Assembly (NCBI GenBank): GCA_002633005.1
Contig: NMRA01000011.1
Location: forward strand, 311,970 to 375,969
Direction of reading: 5' to 3'
From: Phoronis australis
Taxonomy: Eukaryota > Phoronida > Phoronidae
Length of the DNA stretch: 64,000 bases
In this document: one piece after another, positions 49,953 through 60,573 of the stretch
Numbering within the stretch: position 1 is the first letter of the stretch
Layout: every line of letters begins with the position of its first letter
Program-made: the position numbers and the translations under genes
The notes under the pieces: generated by a model
Databases searched by the model: none
Seen by the model: only the letters and a program-made list of their open reading frames with translations
Told to the model about the DNA's origin: nothing

Positions 49953-50052
49953 GGCCTCGTGGCTTAGTTGGTTAAAGCGCCTGTCTAGTATATAGTCAGA
50001 AAAGACAAAACGAGGAAACAGGAGATCGCGTGTTCAAATCACGCCGAGGCCT
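49953..50052 (+). tRNA. tRNA-Thr (AGT) with 26-nt intron, copy A
   Basis: The acceptor stem GGCCTCG pairs perfectly with CGAGGCC. The D arm is GCTT...AAGC, the anticodon stem CCTGT/ACAGG, and the T arm GCGTG-TTCAAAT-CACGC. The anticodon loop reads CTAGT then A, giving AGT (threonine), with an intron of 26 nt inserted one base after the anticodon, as in eukaryotic tRNA genes. A box TGGCTTAGTTGG and B box GTTCAAATC are intact. The exonic sequence closely follows the metazoan tRNA-Thr pattern. Confidence 0.9.
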
Positions 50053-50182
50053 GTCCTTTTTAGTTTCATAACACAGCCCAGTAAGCCTACGACTGATAAT
50101 GTGGGGTCTGTCTTACTACGCTTTTTGTGCAGTCTCATCGGAGACTTGCGTTAGCAAAGTGACAACATTTGTGTGAAACAGT

Positions 50183-50290
50183 AGCAGTGACGGCACCGAC
50201 AACGGTAGAGGTGACGACAACGACAACGGTAGCGGTGACGGCAACGACAGCGGCAGATGCATCGGCAACAGCAGCGACAGCGGCAGCATT
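50183..50290. repeat. CGACAACGG/CGGCAGC minisatellite
   Basis: Imperfect repeats of GTGACGGCAACGACA-type units occur here. In copy B (53242-53311) the array is shorter by whole units, so it is length-variable. Frames across it on both strands (Thr/Ala- or Val-rich) are low-complexity artefacts. Confidence 0.8.
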
Positions 50291-50937
50291 AGATCTACAT
50301 GTCGTCGAGGTTGCAGTACAAGTCATCTGTGACAACTATCATTCCCTGTTTTAAGATGATATCATTTCTTATTGTTTTGTGCCTCAGGCTCAACATGGAA
50401 AGTCGCACTAATTTCCTAATAAAAAAGAATAAAAGATTACGAAGAGTGTCAGTAAGTAGTTGAAATGTTGTTTCCCTTATTCTTAGGGACGGTATACGGA
50501 GAACCCAATGCAAGACGTGGGTACAAGAAAAAATAAATAAATGATTGCTGTTGAATTTTTCTTTAAAAAAAACGCGCATAGCACATCATCTAATGCGAAT
50601 GAAATTTCAAAACTTCAGCTTTTGACGTACAGTAGATGGCTTAAGTTTAGCTCCATCAATCGTTAGCGAGCAGAGCTGGTAAAATTAATTATCCTCAATC
50701 CTTGCTTTTGTGCCTGGATGGACACGGTCTTCTACTGTCACTAATTTTACTTGATATTTTGATTGTATTGTGGCAAAAAAGTGTTGCTCTTATTCCGACT
50801 GGCCCGTGGAGGGAACTCAGAAAAAGCAATCAGTACTGCGCGATTTTTTTCAAGTACGTATGAGCGGATATAGGAGCCCCCTCGGGGATTTGAATATAAA
50901 AACGCCGTCGGCATGCCGGTGTCATGGATTCGCCAGA

Positions 50938-51245
50938 TTAGAAGCTAAGATCTACCAAATCGCTGTCAGTGTCACATTCGGCATATTTTCTCAACACGTA
51001 TGACTTGCTGTTGACGCTAATGGAGTCGTTGTTTTCAGTCCACTCTCTGTTGGAGAACACGTCATCCTGTGAAGTCACCGACTCAGCCTGTGACGGGCTC
51101 CGTGATTGGTCCTCCTTCCAGATGACGTACGTGTAGCGCGTGCTGATCACTACGAAAACCACCAGGATCAGAAGAAGCAGCAACGCCAGACTGAACATGT
51201 AGTAACTCAAGTACTGATAGCTTGTTTTGATCCACGGACACTCTT
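50938..51245 (-). CDS. SLC15-like transporter, duplicated last exon (copy A)
   Basis: An intact second copy of the last exon, with its own acceptor (TTGATTTGTAG) and the same stop. From LSYYMF onward its product matches that of copy B. Just before that it reads ECPWIKTSYQ where copy B has ECPWITTSHQ. It lies downstream of copy B on the minus strand. If the duplication is real, it is an alternative 3' exon; if not, it is the other allele. See the copy B entry for function. Confidence 0.6.
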
Positions 51246-51769
51246 CTACAAATCAAAATAGCTTGAGTTTTATACTTTTAATGGGATTTTGAACTGCAAT
51301 CCTGTCGAAACTTCATAAATATCAGAACTGTAGTTAGGTAAAACTACTGAGGGAATCTGCCTCCCGGGCGCCCAAAATAATTGCCCCCCCCCCCAGGTCG
51401 TCGCAGATTTCAAAATATCCTTTTTGCCACAACTTCCACGCCTCGCCCAGCCATCGCCATCACATTCACGCCTAGCCCTCCCGCTCACAGTCAACAGCAA
51501 GGTGTCATCTTAACTCTACAGCGAGTTTTTAAGTTACAGTGGGGCACGCGCCCTGGGAGCTATTATAATTGATAAGTAAGTTAAAACTTACTGCGGGACA
51601 CGCCCGAAACCCCTGCTTCTTACGGCCCTGAACTCCAAATTTCGTCAAAGCATCGTGAAGTGTGATGCTGACCTACCCTTCGCATAGTCTACACTTCCAA
51701 AAAGAGTCGACGATTCACATAAATGACAAGTCTTAGATTTCTCTATTAGCCCGATTAGGACCATACACG

Positions 51770-52414
51770 CAGTGGCGGATCTACGGGGGGGTTCAGGGGG
51801 TTTAAAACCCCCCCTCGGGCCAGGACCCAAAAATTAAAAAAAAACAAAAGCGTCTCCAGCAAAACAAAAACGGCACTCCCAGCGTGTGTAAACCCCAAGT
51901 AAACCAACTTGGAAAAAATTGAGGGGGGGTTCACTCTGAAAATATAGTTTTTTGAGTTGTGAATTGCTGAGTCTTTGTGGCTCATCGGCAAAACGCGCGG
52001 GGATTTATTGTGCGCGCGCTTCCGTCGACACTTGTAAAGTAGCCAAGCATTTTAAATGGATTCACCGCTGAAAGAGCAGTTCTATAGCTGATTTCTTTAC
52101 GTATCTAGCTTCTTTACTCTAAGATATATTTTGATTTGATTAGGGGAAGTACTGCGGTGCCGCAGCCCTGATATTCAGGCGAATTGATGTGCAACGTTTT
52201 TACCTCATCTGTCATGCCGTGTCATTCTATTACACTCCACACGTTTGTAACTGATGTATAGTAAAGTTGTCTTGCGCAATATCATACATTGTACATGTAC
52301 ATGTAATATTGTGTACATGTACATGTAATATTTTTGAAANAGAGGAAATTTAAGTGATACCTGCGTGCTGGCGCGGCTACCGCCCCATCTAGCGGCACGC
52401 AGGGAACCAGCGAG
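51770..52414. other. spacer between duplicated blocks, with a transposon-like end
   Basis: It starts CAGTGGCGGATCTACGGGGG, a terminus seen on many dispersed DNA-transposon remnants in animals. Mirror-like GGTTTAAAACC and C/G runs follow. Further on is a TACATGTACATGTAATAT tandem ending at the contig join 52340. No coding is evident. Confidence 0.4.
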
Positions 52415-53010
52415 CACACACAGGTAGCCATGTGACACGAAGATTCTCGGTAGCACCCCGACGAAAGGGCCCAGGAAGAGCCTGTCCGTGAAAGCTAGGT
52501 CCGCAAACACAACCACTAACAGCTGGTGCATTGAAGCACGTTAGCACATTAAATATGCTAACGTGCTTCGCTTTCAATGCATAAGTCGATACCTCAAAAG
52601 TCGTTAAGTGATGTTGCGTTTTCGCGAGAGTTTTGTTCGCTTACGAAACGGAGCTAGAGTCTTACTATCCATTGAAATTAGAGGGATAGTATCGTTTTTT
52701 TAGCTGGAAAACGCAATTTTGTGATTATTGTTGAAAGTATAGCCGTCTTGGTGTTGTTAGCATTGACCAGTGCTATAAAACACCAACAGTGTTTGCATTA
52801 TATTATTACAAATGGCCAATTCTCTCCACATTTGTTGAAATCTCAAGATCTGTGTCCTATACGCTTAGAATACTCTGGTATTAAACGTGTCCGATTTGGT
52901 TCAGCGGTAGAGCATTCGGATGCTTTATGGAGTTCGTGGGTTCGATGCCACGTCACTGCTAATTTCTGTAACTTCAAATTCTATTGGGTGTCTTTTCGTT
53001 GCATATAATT

Positions 53011-53110
53011 GGTCTCGTGGCTTAGTTGGTTAAAGCGCCTGTCTAGTATATAGTCAGAAAAGACAATACGAGGAAACAGGAGATCGCGTGTTCAAGTCAC
53101 GCCGAGGCCT
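53011..53110 (+). tRNA. tRNA-Thr (AGT) with 26-nt intron, copy B
   Basis: Same structure as copy A. The acceptor starts GGTCTCG instead of GGCCTCG, turning one C-G pair into a U-G wobble. The T loop is TTCAAGT, and the intron has one A-to-T change (GACAATACG). Anticodon AGT and both promoter boxes are preserved, so both copies look functional. Confidence 0.85.
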
Positions 53111-53964
53111 GTCGTTTTTAGTTTCATAACACAGCCCAGTAAGCCTACGAATAATGTGGGGTCTGTCTTACTACGCTTTTTGTGCAGTCTCATCGGAGAC
53201 TTACGTTGGCAAAGTGACAACATTTGTGTGAAACAGTAGCAGTGACGGTGACGACAACGACAACGGTAGCGGTGACGGCAACGACAGCGGCAGATGCATC
53301 GGCGACAGCGGCAGCATTAGATCTACATGTCGTCGAGGTTGCAGTACAAGTCATCTGTGACAACTATCATTCCCTGTTTTAAGATGATATCATTTCTTAT
53401 TGTTTTGTGCCTCAGGTTCAACATGGAAAGTCGCACTAATTTCCTAATAAAAAGAATAAAAGATTACGAAGAGTGTCAGTAAGTAGTTGAAATGTTGTTT
53501 CCCTTATTCTTAGGGACGGTATACGGAGAACCCAATGCAAGACGTGGGTACAAGAAAAAATAAATAAATGATTGCTGTTGAATTCTTCTTTAAAAAAAAC
53601 GCGCATAGCACATCATCTAATGCGAATGAAATTTCAAAACTTCAGCTTTTGACGTACAGTAGATGGCTTAAGTTTAGCTCCATCAATCGTTAGCGAGCAG
53701 AGCTGGTAAAATTAATTATCCTCAATCCTTGCTTTTGCGTCTGGATGGACACGGTCTTCTACTGTCACTAATTTTACTTGATATTTTGATTGTATTGTGG
53801 CAAAAAAGTGTTGCTCATATTCCGACTGGCCAGTGGAGAGAACTCAGAAAAAGCAATCAGTACTGCGCGATTTTTTTCAAGTATGTATGAGCGGATATAG
53901 GAGCGCCCTCAGGGATTTAAATATGAAAACGCCGTCGGCATGCCGGTGTCATGGGTTCGCCAGA

Positions 53965-54272
53965 TTAGAAGCTAAGATCTACCAAATCGCTGTCAGTGTC
54001 ACATTCGGCATATTTTCTCAACACGTATGACTTGCTGTTGACGCTAATGGAGTCGTTATTTTCAGTCCACTCTCTGTTGGAGAACACGTCATCCTGTGAA
54101 GTCACCGACTCGGCCTGTGACGGGCTCCGTGATTGGTCCTCCTTCCAGATGACGTACGTGTAGCGCGTGCTGATCACTACGAAAACCACCAGGATCAGAA
54201 GAAGCAGCAACGCCAGACTGAACATGTAGTAACTCAAGTACTGATGGCTTGTTGTGATCCACGGACACTCTT
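53965..54272 (-). CDS. SLC15-like (POT family) transporter, exon 10 (last)
   Basis: The acceptor TTGATTTGTAG is followed by 308 nt to the stop; the frame enters in phase 1 from exon 9. It codes ECPWITTSHQ, then the last membrane helix (YYMFSLALLLLLILVVFVVI) and a cytosolic tail of about 65 residues rich in Ser and acidic residues, ending TDSDLVDLSF. This is the usual POT layout, with the twelfth helix close to the C terminus. The tail has Ser/acidic patches that could be phosphorylation or sorting sites, which is inference. It completes a protein of 606 residues. Confidence 0.85.
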
Positions 54273-55249
54273 CTACAAATCAAAATAGCTTGAGTTTTAT
54301 ACTTTTAATGGGATTTCGAACTGCAATCCTGTCGAAACTTCATAAATATCAGAACTGTAGTTAGGTAAAACTACTGAGGGAATCTGCCTCCCGGGCGCCC
54401 AAAATAATTGCCCCCCCCCCCAGGTCGTCGCAGATTTCAAAATATCCTTTTTCGCCACAACTTCCACGCCTCGCCCAGCCATCGCCGTCACATTCACGCC
54501 TAGCCCTCCCGCTCACAGTCAACAGTAAGGTGTCATCTTAACTCTACAGCGAGTTTTTAAGTTACAGTGGGGCACGCGCCCTGGGAGCTATTATAATTGA
54601 TAAGTAAGTTAAAACTTACTGCGGGACACGCCCGAAACCCCTGCTTCTTACGGCCCTGAACTCCAAGTATCGTCAAAGCATCGTGAAGTGTGATGCTGAC
54701 CTACCCTTCGCATAGTCTACACTTCCAGTCGATGATTCACATAAATGACAAGTCTTAGATTTCTCTATTAGCCCGATTAGGACCATACACGTACATGTAC
54801 ATGTATACACGACCAGTTGGGCCGAAATAATGCATTTTATTCAAGATATTATAACAGTACTGAATTATTTCGCATTTACTACTCGCATGACTGTATGCTT
54901 CGCTTATACATGTAGGCGCATGTGGCTACCTCGTGAACGCATATATCTTAATGGACATTTTCTTTGTCTTTTGAACCTTTTGCTACTTTGGATTTTTACA
55001 CCTACTGAGTTGTCGTTGATAACTTTTATACCAATCAACATGTACCGTTTTGCAACGACTAAGTCAAGCTTCACCGCGCGCTATTTTAATAACTTTTTGC
55101 TACGTTTCTACGTAAACTCGCATTTCGCCCAAGAAACGGACTTTTGATTTTTTAGACCATTTACCTCTATGAAATATGTCTGAACTTGTTCCTTACTGAC
55201 AGTTAGGAAGATAATTCTGGGTTTGCAAAGAATTGACAATTCCGCATGT

Positions 55250-55455
55250 GCCTCCCCCCCCCCCNTGAGCAAAAAGGTCTGCCTCGGTGAAACAAAAAAA
55301 TCCGAGTAAACGAGACAAAAGTCCACAAATTCCCAAGGGAAGTGGGCGCGGATGCACAATTCGTGAGCCTGAGCCTAGTGCTCCCGTTTTTTTAGTCCTC
55401 GTTGATTTTTTTCACTAAAAGGTTTCCCCCCCTCCTATAATTTAGGCTGGGTGCG
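55250..55455. repeat. dispersed poly-C-bounded repeat, copy 2
   Basis: A diverged copy of the 48100-48365 repeat: C run, contig join, GAGCAAAAAGGTCTGCCTC, CAAAAAAATCCGAG, CAAAAGTCCAC, a T-rich block, AAAAGGTTTCC and a final C run. It lies in the SLC15-like intron between exons 9 and 10. Confidence 0.6.
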
Positions 55456-56180
55456 CGCATGTTCCGTGTTCGCTGAGACCACTCCCAGTGCATAAAACGT
55501 CATGCCGTGATAAACTAACTTGCAGAGCAATAGCAAACTATCAGTATATTATTTTCGAGGTCCTGGAATTGCATCCAATATGACCGTCGTGAAATAGCAG
55601 AGCACTGTTATCGTTCTGAAGTATTTACCCGTAATACAACGCATGTGTCGAGCACTTCCCCTGCTTCTTTACACGCTAATGTATTAGTCACTATCTCGTA
55701 TCTTAATTATTTTGTAAATCACAACAGCAATGAAGGCAAACTTGTAGAATTGAACTTTTAGTTTTAATGCCCAAAACAAGAAATTGGAAACGCTGTGACT
55801 TAGTGACACTTGGCGAAATCGACTGGATAATCATCTGAGAAAATAGTACTGTCATGCAATGCGTCTATCTACCGCCGCAACAGAGAGTCCAACGCAAAGA
55901 AGGCCTATGGGTCCGAGAAACAATTTCAGACCAATTTTATAGCTGTAAATTAAAAGTTCAATTTGTGATGGAAGGTCGGTTTACGGCACTTTTAAATGTT
56001 TGCGCATAGGCGCTTGTCCCTAATTCAGGACACAGGCGTATCGCCACATATAGGCACGTGGATCCTAATACGCGTACTAATGATATGCAGTCNGTTTCCG
56101 TCTAAGTGCAAAAAGTTTTGCATTACAACTATTTATTTTGATACTAAAAGGAAAATGATCCTTGTGAATGGGTGACTCAC

Positions 56181-56315
56181 CGTAGTTGGATACAAACTGC
56201 GCAGCAGTAAACATCGCGTACGCCACTGCGCACGCCAAACCGCGTGCACATGATAGCAGACCGCACGTTGTTCCTTTTAAACCGGCAGGCGCTTGACTGA
56301 TGGCAAATTCTAAGC
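56181..56315 (-). CDS. SLC15-like transporter, exon 9
   Basis: 135 nt with acceptor TTTATTTCCTCACAG and donor CTACG before GTGAGT, phase 1 at both ends. It codes LEFAISQAPAGLKGTTCGLL, the strongest family signature in the gene: POT proteins carry (G)LEF-x-Y-x-QAP-x-x-MK in the helix 10-11 region. Here the first residue is Cys (split codon) rather than Gly. The following stretch ACAVAYAMFTAAQFV is helix 11. Confidence 0.9.
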
Positions 56316-56918
56316 CTGTGAGGAAATAAATATCTCGCTAGAAATCCTGACGCCTTCATGGCCTTCAGTAACAGGTTCCTCCTTGTCGTGCAAAGAGTTG
56401 TGAATAAAATTGGTTTAACAGAAGTATCCCTGTTTCATCTAAAGTGAGTAGGCCTGCACTGTGTTTAACGCAAAATTGGTCTCATAACATTCCTTACGAG
56501 CTATGATACCATTTCCGTCGCCGATTCTATTAACAAGCAATGCGCACATGCACCATTCTCAATTTTGCAATTTTAGAGTTGACCAACGCCAATAAAGTCG
56601 TAAGTGTTTTCTTGAGTCGCCAAAGGTTTCGATGTTGGTAACGGAAATAGAATTTTATCACCTGAAAGATTCCTAAAAGACGTTTTGTTTTGTTTTTTTG
56701 TTTGTTGTTCCTTTTACAGCTAAATGTGGCAAAATACAGCTTTAAGTAATGAGATGGGTAAACCATAGGGAAATGAAACAATTAGGAACTAAGATGACTA
56801 CCGACAAACTTGCTTCAAATTGGACATCATCAAGAAAGATCACGAATGAATATCGATGTCAACTCTAGGAATTGATTTTTATACTGTATAATGTAAAAGC
56901 TAAGGTAAACGTGCTTAC

Positions 56919-57059
56919 ACAAAACGTGCATCAACACTTCACCCACTGACACCGGAAGCAACTGCACGATGACAGAGACACATGAGAAGTTCTGTAGATT
57001 TGTCAGCAGTAGACTGGCCGCCACAACTAGTGATGCAAAATTGAGGATCATAGCTAACC
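56919..57059 (-). CDS. SLC15-like transporter, exon 8
   Basis: 141 nt with acceptor CGATATCTGTTGCAG and donor GTTTTGT before GTAAGC, phase 1 at both ends. It codes helix 9 (LAMILNFASLVVAASLLL) and the start of helix 10, VQLLPVSVGEVLMHVL. The Gly-Glu there aligns with the conserved helix-10 glutamate of POT transporters (in the ...P-x-x-x-x-x-x-x-E pattern), which contacts peptide substrate in characterised members. Confidence 0.88.
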
Positions 57060-57396
57060 CTGCAACAGATATCGTTTTGTCACAAGATTGTATCAACGTG
57101 GAGGGAAAAATATTACATAAGCATTCGCGTATATTCCGAAATTAGAAGAACGATGTCCCGGGTTCATCTTCGTTTGTTCATCCATTTAGATTTTGGGTTG
57201 CATCATCAACAGAAAATACAACTTGGTTTTAGTTATGGAAGAACTATAGATTACTGAATTATAGTTTGATATCCAGACAGAGAAAACGACCCAAGGACAA
57301 CTGGCAACTTAAGTACATGTAGTTGTTTTTCAGATACTAAAAACACAATTGAAGAACTATTATCAGATTCTATGTAGTGAAATAGCCTAACTTCAC

Positions 57397-57604
57397 CTAT
57401 TCCTTTTAGACGAGTAACACAGCTGAAGCTTCTTTCAGCAATTCGAAATGACACCATGATCACGGGCAACAGCGAGGATCCGATGACGCCATCCAACATT
57501 CGAATGACCACGTTGTTGTAGTAGAGAGTGCCGTTGGATTGGTCAAACATTTCTTGAAACATTTTTGTGAACACAAAATTTTCGTCGCCAAATCGGTTGA
57601 AAGT
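57397..57604 (-). CDS. SLC15-like transporter, exon 7
   Basis: 208 nt with acceptor TTTTCTCTGCTTCAG and donor GGAATAG before GTGAAG; it enters in phase 0 and leaves in phase 1. It codes TFNRFGDENFVFTKMFQEMF, a glycosylation site (NGT), and helix 8 (MLDGVIGSSLLPVIMV), ending in the basic turn RLKGIG that precedes helix 9 in POT proteins. The Gln-rich YxQMQT motif that normally follows helix 7 is not present. Confidence 0.85.
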
Positions 57605-58201
57605 CTGAAGCAGAGAAAATATATTAACGTTTTTGGTGATCACATATTAGTGGCCCTTTTCCGCATTTTCTGAAATCGTTTATTTCAGCCAAATCTTTCA
57701 CAGTAAAAAGTGATACCCTGATGTCGAGAAAAATATTTTCTTACTTGAAATTTTATTAGAAGTCAGGATCGATGAAGCAACGTGTTGCCGGCCGGGATTA
57801 ACGTCCTCTCCTTGAGAACACGCGCCCGTGGTGCAGGCTATTCTTCGCCTCATTTTCACTGTCGAACCCGAACTACGGCAGCAGAAAATTTACCGCAGTA
57901 ATAGAACCTTTATCATTCTTTAAAAAGCACTTACTAAAAACTTTGCTAAACACTCACGACGCTCAAAAATCCCTGACCAAGAAAGATGGTGTACTATTCT
58001 GCATGTGCTTGTGCGCGCTTGTATTTCAGCATTCGTGGTCTCAGCTTTTTCGTGCGTGATAACAATTCGTGAGGTGCATGGTAAGTGCTTGAGAAGAATG
58101 GTAATTGTTCCATCATGTTGGTAAGGGTTCTGCTTCCGTTTTGAGTGTTCATCGGTCTCGATTACCATCCTTGAGCATTGTCCGACTTAAAGGTGGCTTA
58201 C

Positions 58202-58413
58202 CTCGTCCATCACTCCATAACTCAGAATTAGAACGGCGAATATTGGCAAGAGATTAACAAGCTGCTGTATGTTTCCAACCACCAGATGCTCACAGCTGTT
58301 GCTTCTTTCGAAGATAAATCGCTGGTTTCTTTGACACTTGGTTTTCTTGAAGCATGGTAATGCCTCTCGTAATCGCTTTCTCGTTGCTCTTACCATGTTA
58401 AGAATTACTCCCC
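58202..58413 (-). CDS. SLC15-like transporter, exon 6
   Basis: 212 nt with acceptor GTTTCTGTCCACAG and donor GACGAG before GTAAGC; it enters in phase 1 and leaves in phase 0. It codes GVILNMVRATRKRLREALPC, the basic cytosolic loop between helices 6 and 7, then QQLVNLLPIFAVLILSYGVM, helix 7 with the conserved LLPIF block of POT proteins. The family's usual tryptophan and glutamine after this helix are replaced (GVMDE). Confidence 0.87.
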
Positions 58414-58612
58414 CTGTGGACAGAAACGCATTCTAAGAAGGATCTTAGTAAGGAAAAACATGCACGAAGTTTTTTGTACGTGTTCAGTGAAGAAACGCGC
58501 AAAACAAATGAAACTTGTTATCTAGTCTTGAAGAAGTTTTCCTTAAATTTCCCTCTAGGTAACGACATGTCCAAGGCGCTATTCACCTGAAAGACGTTGT
58601 TGCGCAACTTAC

Positions 58613-58803
58613 TGCTAAGTTTCGTGTCTTGTTCACTTAATGGAAGCATGGCTGCAGAGGCGACAAGAAGAAGAAGAGCCACGCCCGTACTGGCTAAAGT
58701 ACAAACTGTGATGGCCTCAAGCTTTTTCATGCTCCGACAGTTGGAGTACCACAAGACCACTGATGCAGCCGCTGTACCGCCTATCTTGTACGGAAGGGCA
58801 GAG
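58613..58803 (-). CDS. SLC15-like transporter, exon 5
   Basis: 191 nt with acceptor TTTTCATCCGTAG and donor TTAGCA before GTAAGT; it enters in phase 2 and leaves in phase 1. It codes two hydrophobic segments corresponding to helices 5 and 6, SALPYKIGGTAAASVVLW and TLASTGVALLLLVASAAM, with SMKKLEA between them. The family motif FFNWFYW-x-x-N-x-G before helix 5 is strongly altered; only NY-S-F-I remains, across the junction with exon 4. Confidence 0.87.
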
Positions 58804-59061
58804 CTACGGATGAAAACGAATGAGAAGAGATGCGCATGGGTCAAAGCTCATTTCTCGTCTTCATGCTACCACCGTATTTTTATGAATGCCTTTTGGGGAT
58901 GCTTCTATTATTTTGACAATGTTACATGTTAGTATTAAGTTATGTATTTACATACCGACACATCATCAGCTCATGCATGTAAGATGCTCTATTTATAGAG
59001 AGCGTTTTAATCTTTTTGATATGCCTTTTGCAAAACAGAGATAATTACATGACGTACATAC

Positions 59062-59204
59062 CAAATGAAGGAATAGTTCAGCGCGGTCTTTTTGCCGAAG
59101 AACAGACAGAATTTCCCGTACATGTACATGAAGAGATTGAGCTTCGTCAATCCGCTGCCAAACGCAATTAGGAATGAACCAGAAACGAATAGTACCGCAT
59201 GCTC
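59062..59204 (-). CDS. SLC15-like transporter, exon 4
   Basis: 143 nt with acceptor TATTTTCCAG and donor ATTTG before GTATGT; it enters in phase 0 and leaves in phase 2. It codes helix 4: LFVSGSFLIAFGSGLTKLNL. This aligns with the POT signature GTGGIKPNVSAFG; the Gly, the second Gly and the Lys are kept, and the Lys binds substrate or couples protons in characterised members. The DQF block that normally follows is missing (MYMYGKFCLFFGKKTAL instead). Confidence 0.88.
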
Positions 59205-59789
59205 CTGGAAAATAGACGAACTTGTGAAAGAATTAGTGGAAATATTGCGTGGTTTCCATCATAAATTAACAATATATTTTTGGAGATGCTATTAGGTCGA
59301 GTTTGAATAACGTATTAAATATTTCAAGCCTTCACTTTGATGAATGTACTTCACATGTGTCGGAATGGGACAACTGTGCTCACCAATCGGCATACATCGG
59401 AAATACCTCCGTGTGTTTTGTATTAATATCCTGTTCATGAAATCAGCAAGTACTCTTGCAGGAAAATAAGCAGGGCCAAGAACTCCAGAGGGACGCGGTG
59501 GTTTAGTAGTCCATTTCGCGGACTACGATTAGCTCAGTAGAAGCAAGAAGCGGATGTCGGGGGCACGTGACGTCCAACAATTTTCGGTGTCAGGGTCGAA
59601 GTTTGGGCAGGGATGAGGAATTACGAAATTGTCCATTGAGGTAGAAATTTTGGAGTGCCGATAAGGGAAGACTGCTTGTCGAAATTCAGTATGTCTGTGC
59701 CCCATAAAATCTTCTTACCTTCCTAAAAGATCGTGTGTACATGGAGATCACTAAACATCAAGATTTGACAGAAAACTGGGCAGACGTAC

Positions 59790-59848
59790 CTGCAAGATGT
59801 TGACGTCATAGTTACAACTGTAGGCAGCAATGAACATGACGAGTGATC
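59790..59848 (-). CDS. SLC15-like transporter, exon 3
   Basis: A short exon of 59 nt with acceptor CAATTCTTCCAG and donor ATCTTGCAG before GTACGT; it enters in phase 1 and leaves in phase 0. It codes SLVMFIAAYSCNYDVNILQ, the second half of helix 3 and the loop to helix 4. It is recognised from its exact phase fit between exons 2 and 4. Confidence 0.85.
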
Positions 59849-60477
59849 CTGGAAGAATTGTAAAACCGTGTTCAATATAGAAAGAAAATTCTCTCGCGGA
59901 GTTTCTGGAGAAGACAAGTTGTAGTTGGTGGTGGTGACGCTGTAGTCGTGTTGTTGTTATTGTTGTTTTCATTTCCGTTGTTGTTGCTGATGTTGTTGAT
60001 GTTAATGAGTGGCTAGACCTTTAACAACAGACCAGTCTCGCTACTGGTATAATACGTTATTCAGAATCACTGGAAATTACTGTAGTTATCAGCTGGAATT
60101 CAAGTATCGTATCAAACTCAATGTTCGTGTGTCATATTATCTGAATCCGTTGTGTGTGTACCGTTGTGTTTATCAAGGGGTGAAATAACAAGAAATTGTG
60201 TCAAACATTAATTAATCAGTCTCCATCGCTTTTACAATCATGATTTCCGTGTTTTCTGGACACGCATATGCCCATGTAGGATCACAGTAAGGGAGTATGA
60301 TGCGCTTTACCCCAATAATCTGCAGCCTCAGAGGCGCAACCGTAATACGAGGGCTGTGTGGGACACCAACTCGGGCTATAATTGTTGAACAAATGTGCGT
60401 GTCATCACTTGTTCCATTCAAACACATCCGCTTATTTCTGACAACATCTGTAACCAATCTTTTGTGGCCCTTATTAC

Positions 60478-60573
60478 CTGACACGTAAAAGATGCCTCCA
60501 AAGATCGCCGACTCCAGACGGCCAAAAACGTCTCCCAGCAAGCCGCCGATAAGGGGCAAGAAGTATTCAATAC
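60478..60573 (-). CDS. SLC15-like transporter, exon 2
   Basis: 96 nt with acceptor TTATTTTGTTTTCAG and donor GTGTCAG before GTAATA, phase 1 at both ends. It codes IEYFLPLIGGLLGDVFGRLE and FGGIFYVSG. This is the classic POT helix 2-3 signature (Y-x-x-P-x-x-G-x-x-x-x-D-x-x-x-G-R). It joins exon 1 directly through a split Gly codon (CWIIE|G|IEYF). Confidence 0.92.

Larger units (their letters stand above)
49351..51769. repeat. 2.4-kb duplicated block, copy A
   Basis: This block recurs as copy B at 52415-54791 in the same orientation, with sparse substitutions and small indels. Shared content: a 26-bp hairpin, a tRNA-like A/B-box segment, a tRNA-Thr gene, a CGACAACGG minisatellite, and the last exon of the SLC15-like gene with part of its intron. 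At the left edge similarity starts at CACACACAGGTAGCC; at the right it ends after GACCATACACG. It is either a recent tandem duplication or two haplotypes assembled in series; the nearby n (52340) favours the second. Confidence 0.9.
52415..54791. repeat. 2.4-kb duplicated block, copy B
   Basis: The partner of 49351-51769; this copy is contiguous with the rest of the SLC15-like gene. It differs from copy A by sparse substitutions, a 6-nt deletion in the hairpin, a shorter minisatellite and small indels. It ends at CACGTACATGTACATGTA, echoing the TACATGTA tandem just left of its start. Confidence 0.9.

Noticed and set aside
50135-50354. Thr/Ala-rich and Val-rich frames on both strands.
   Set aside because: They are translations of the CGACAACGG minisatellite, which differs in length between the two block copies.
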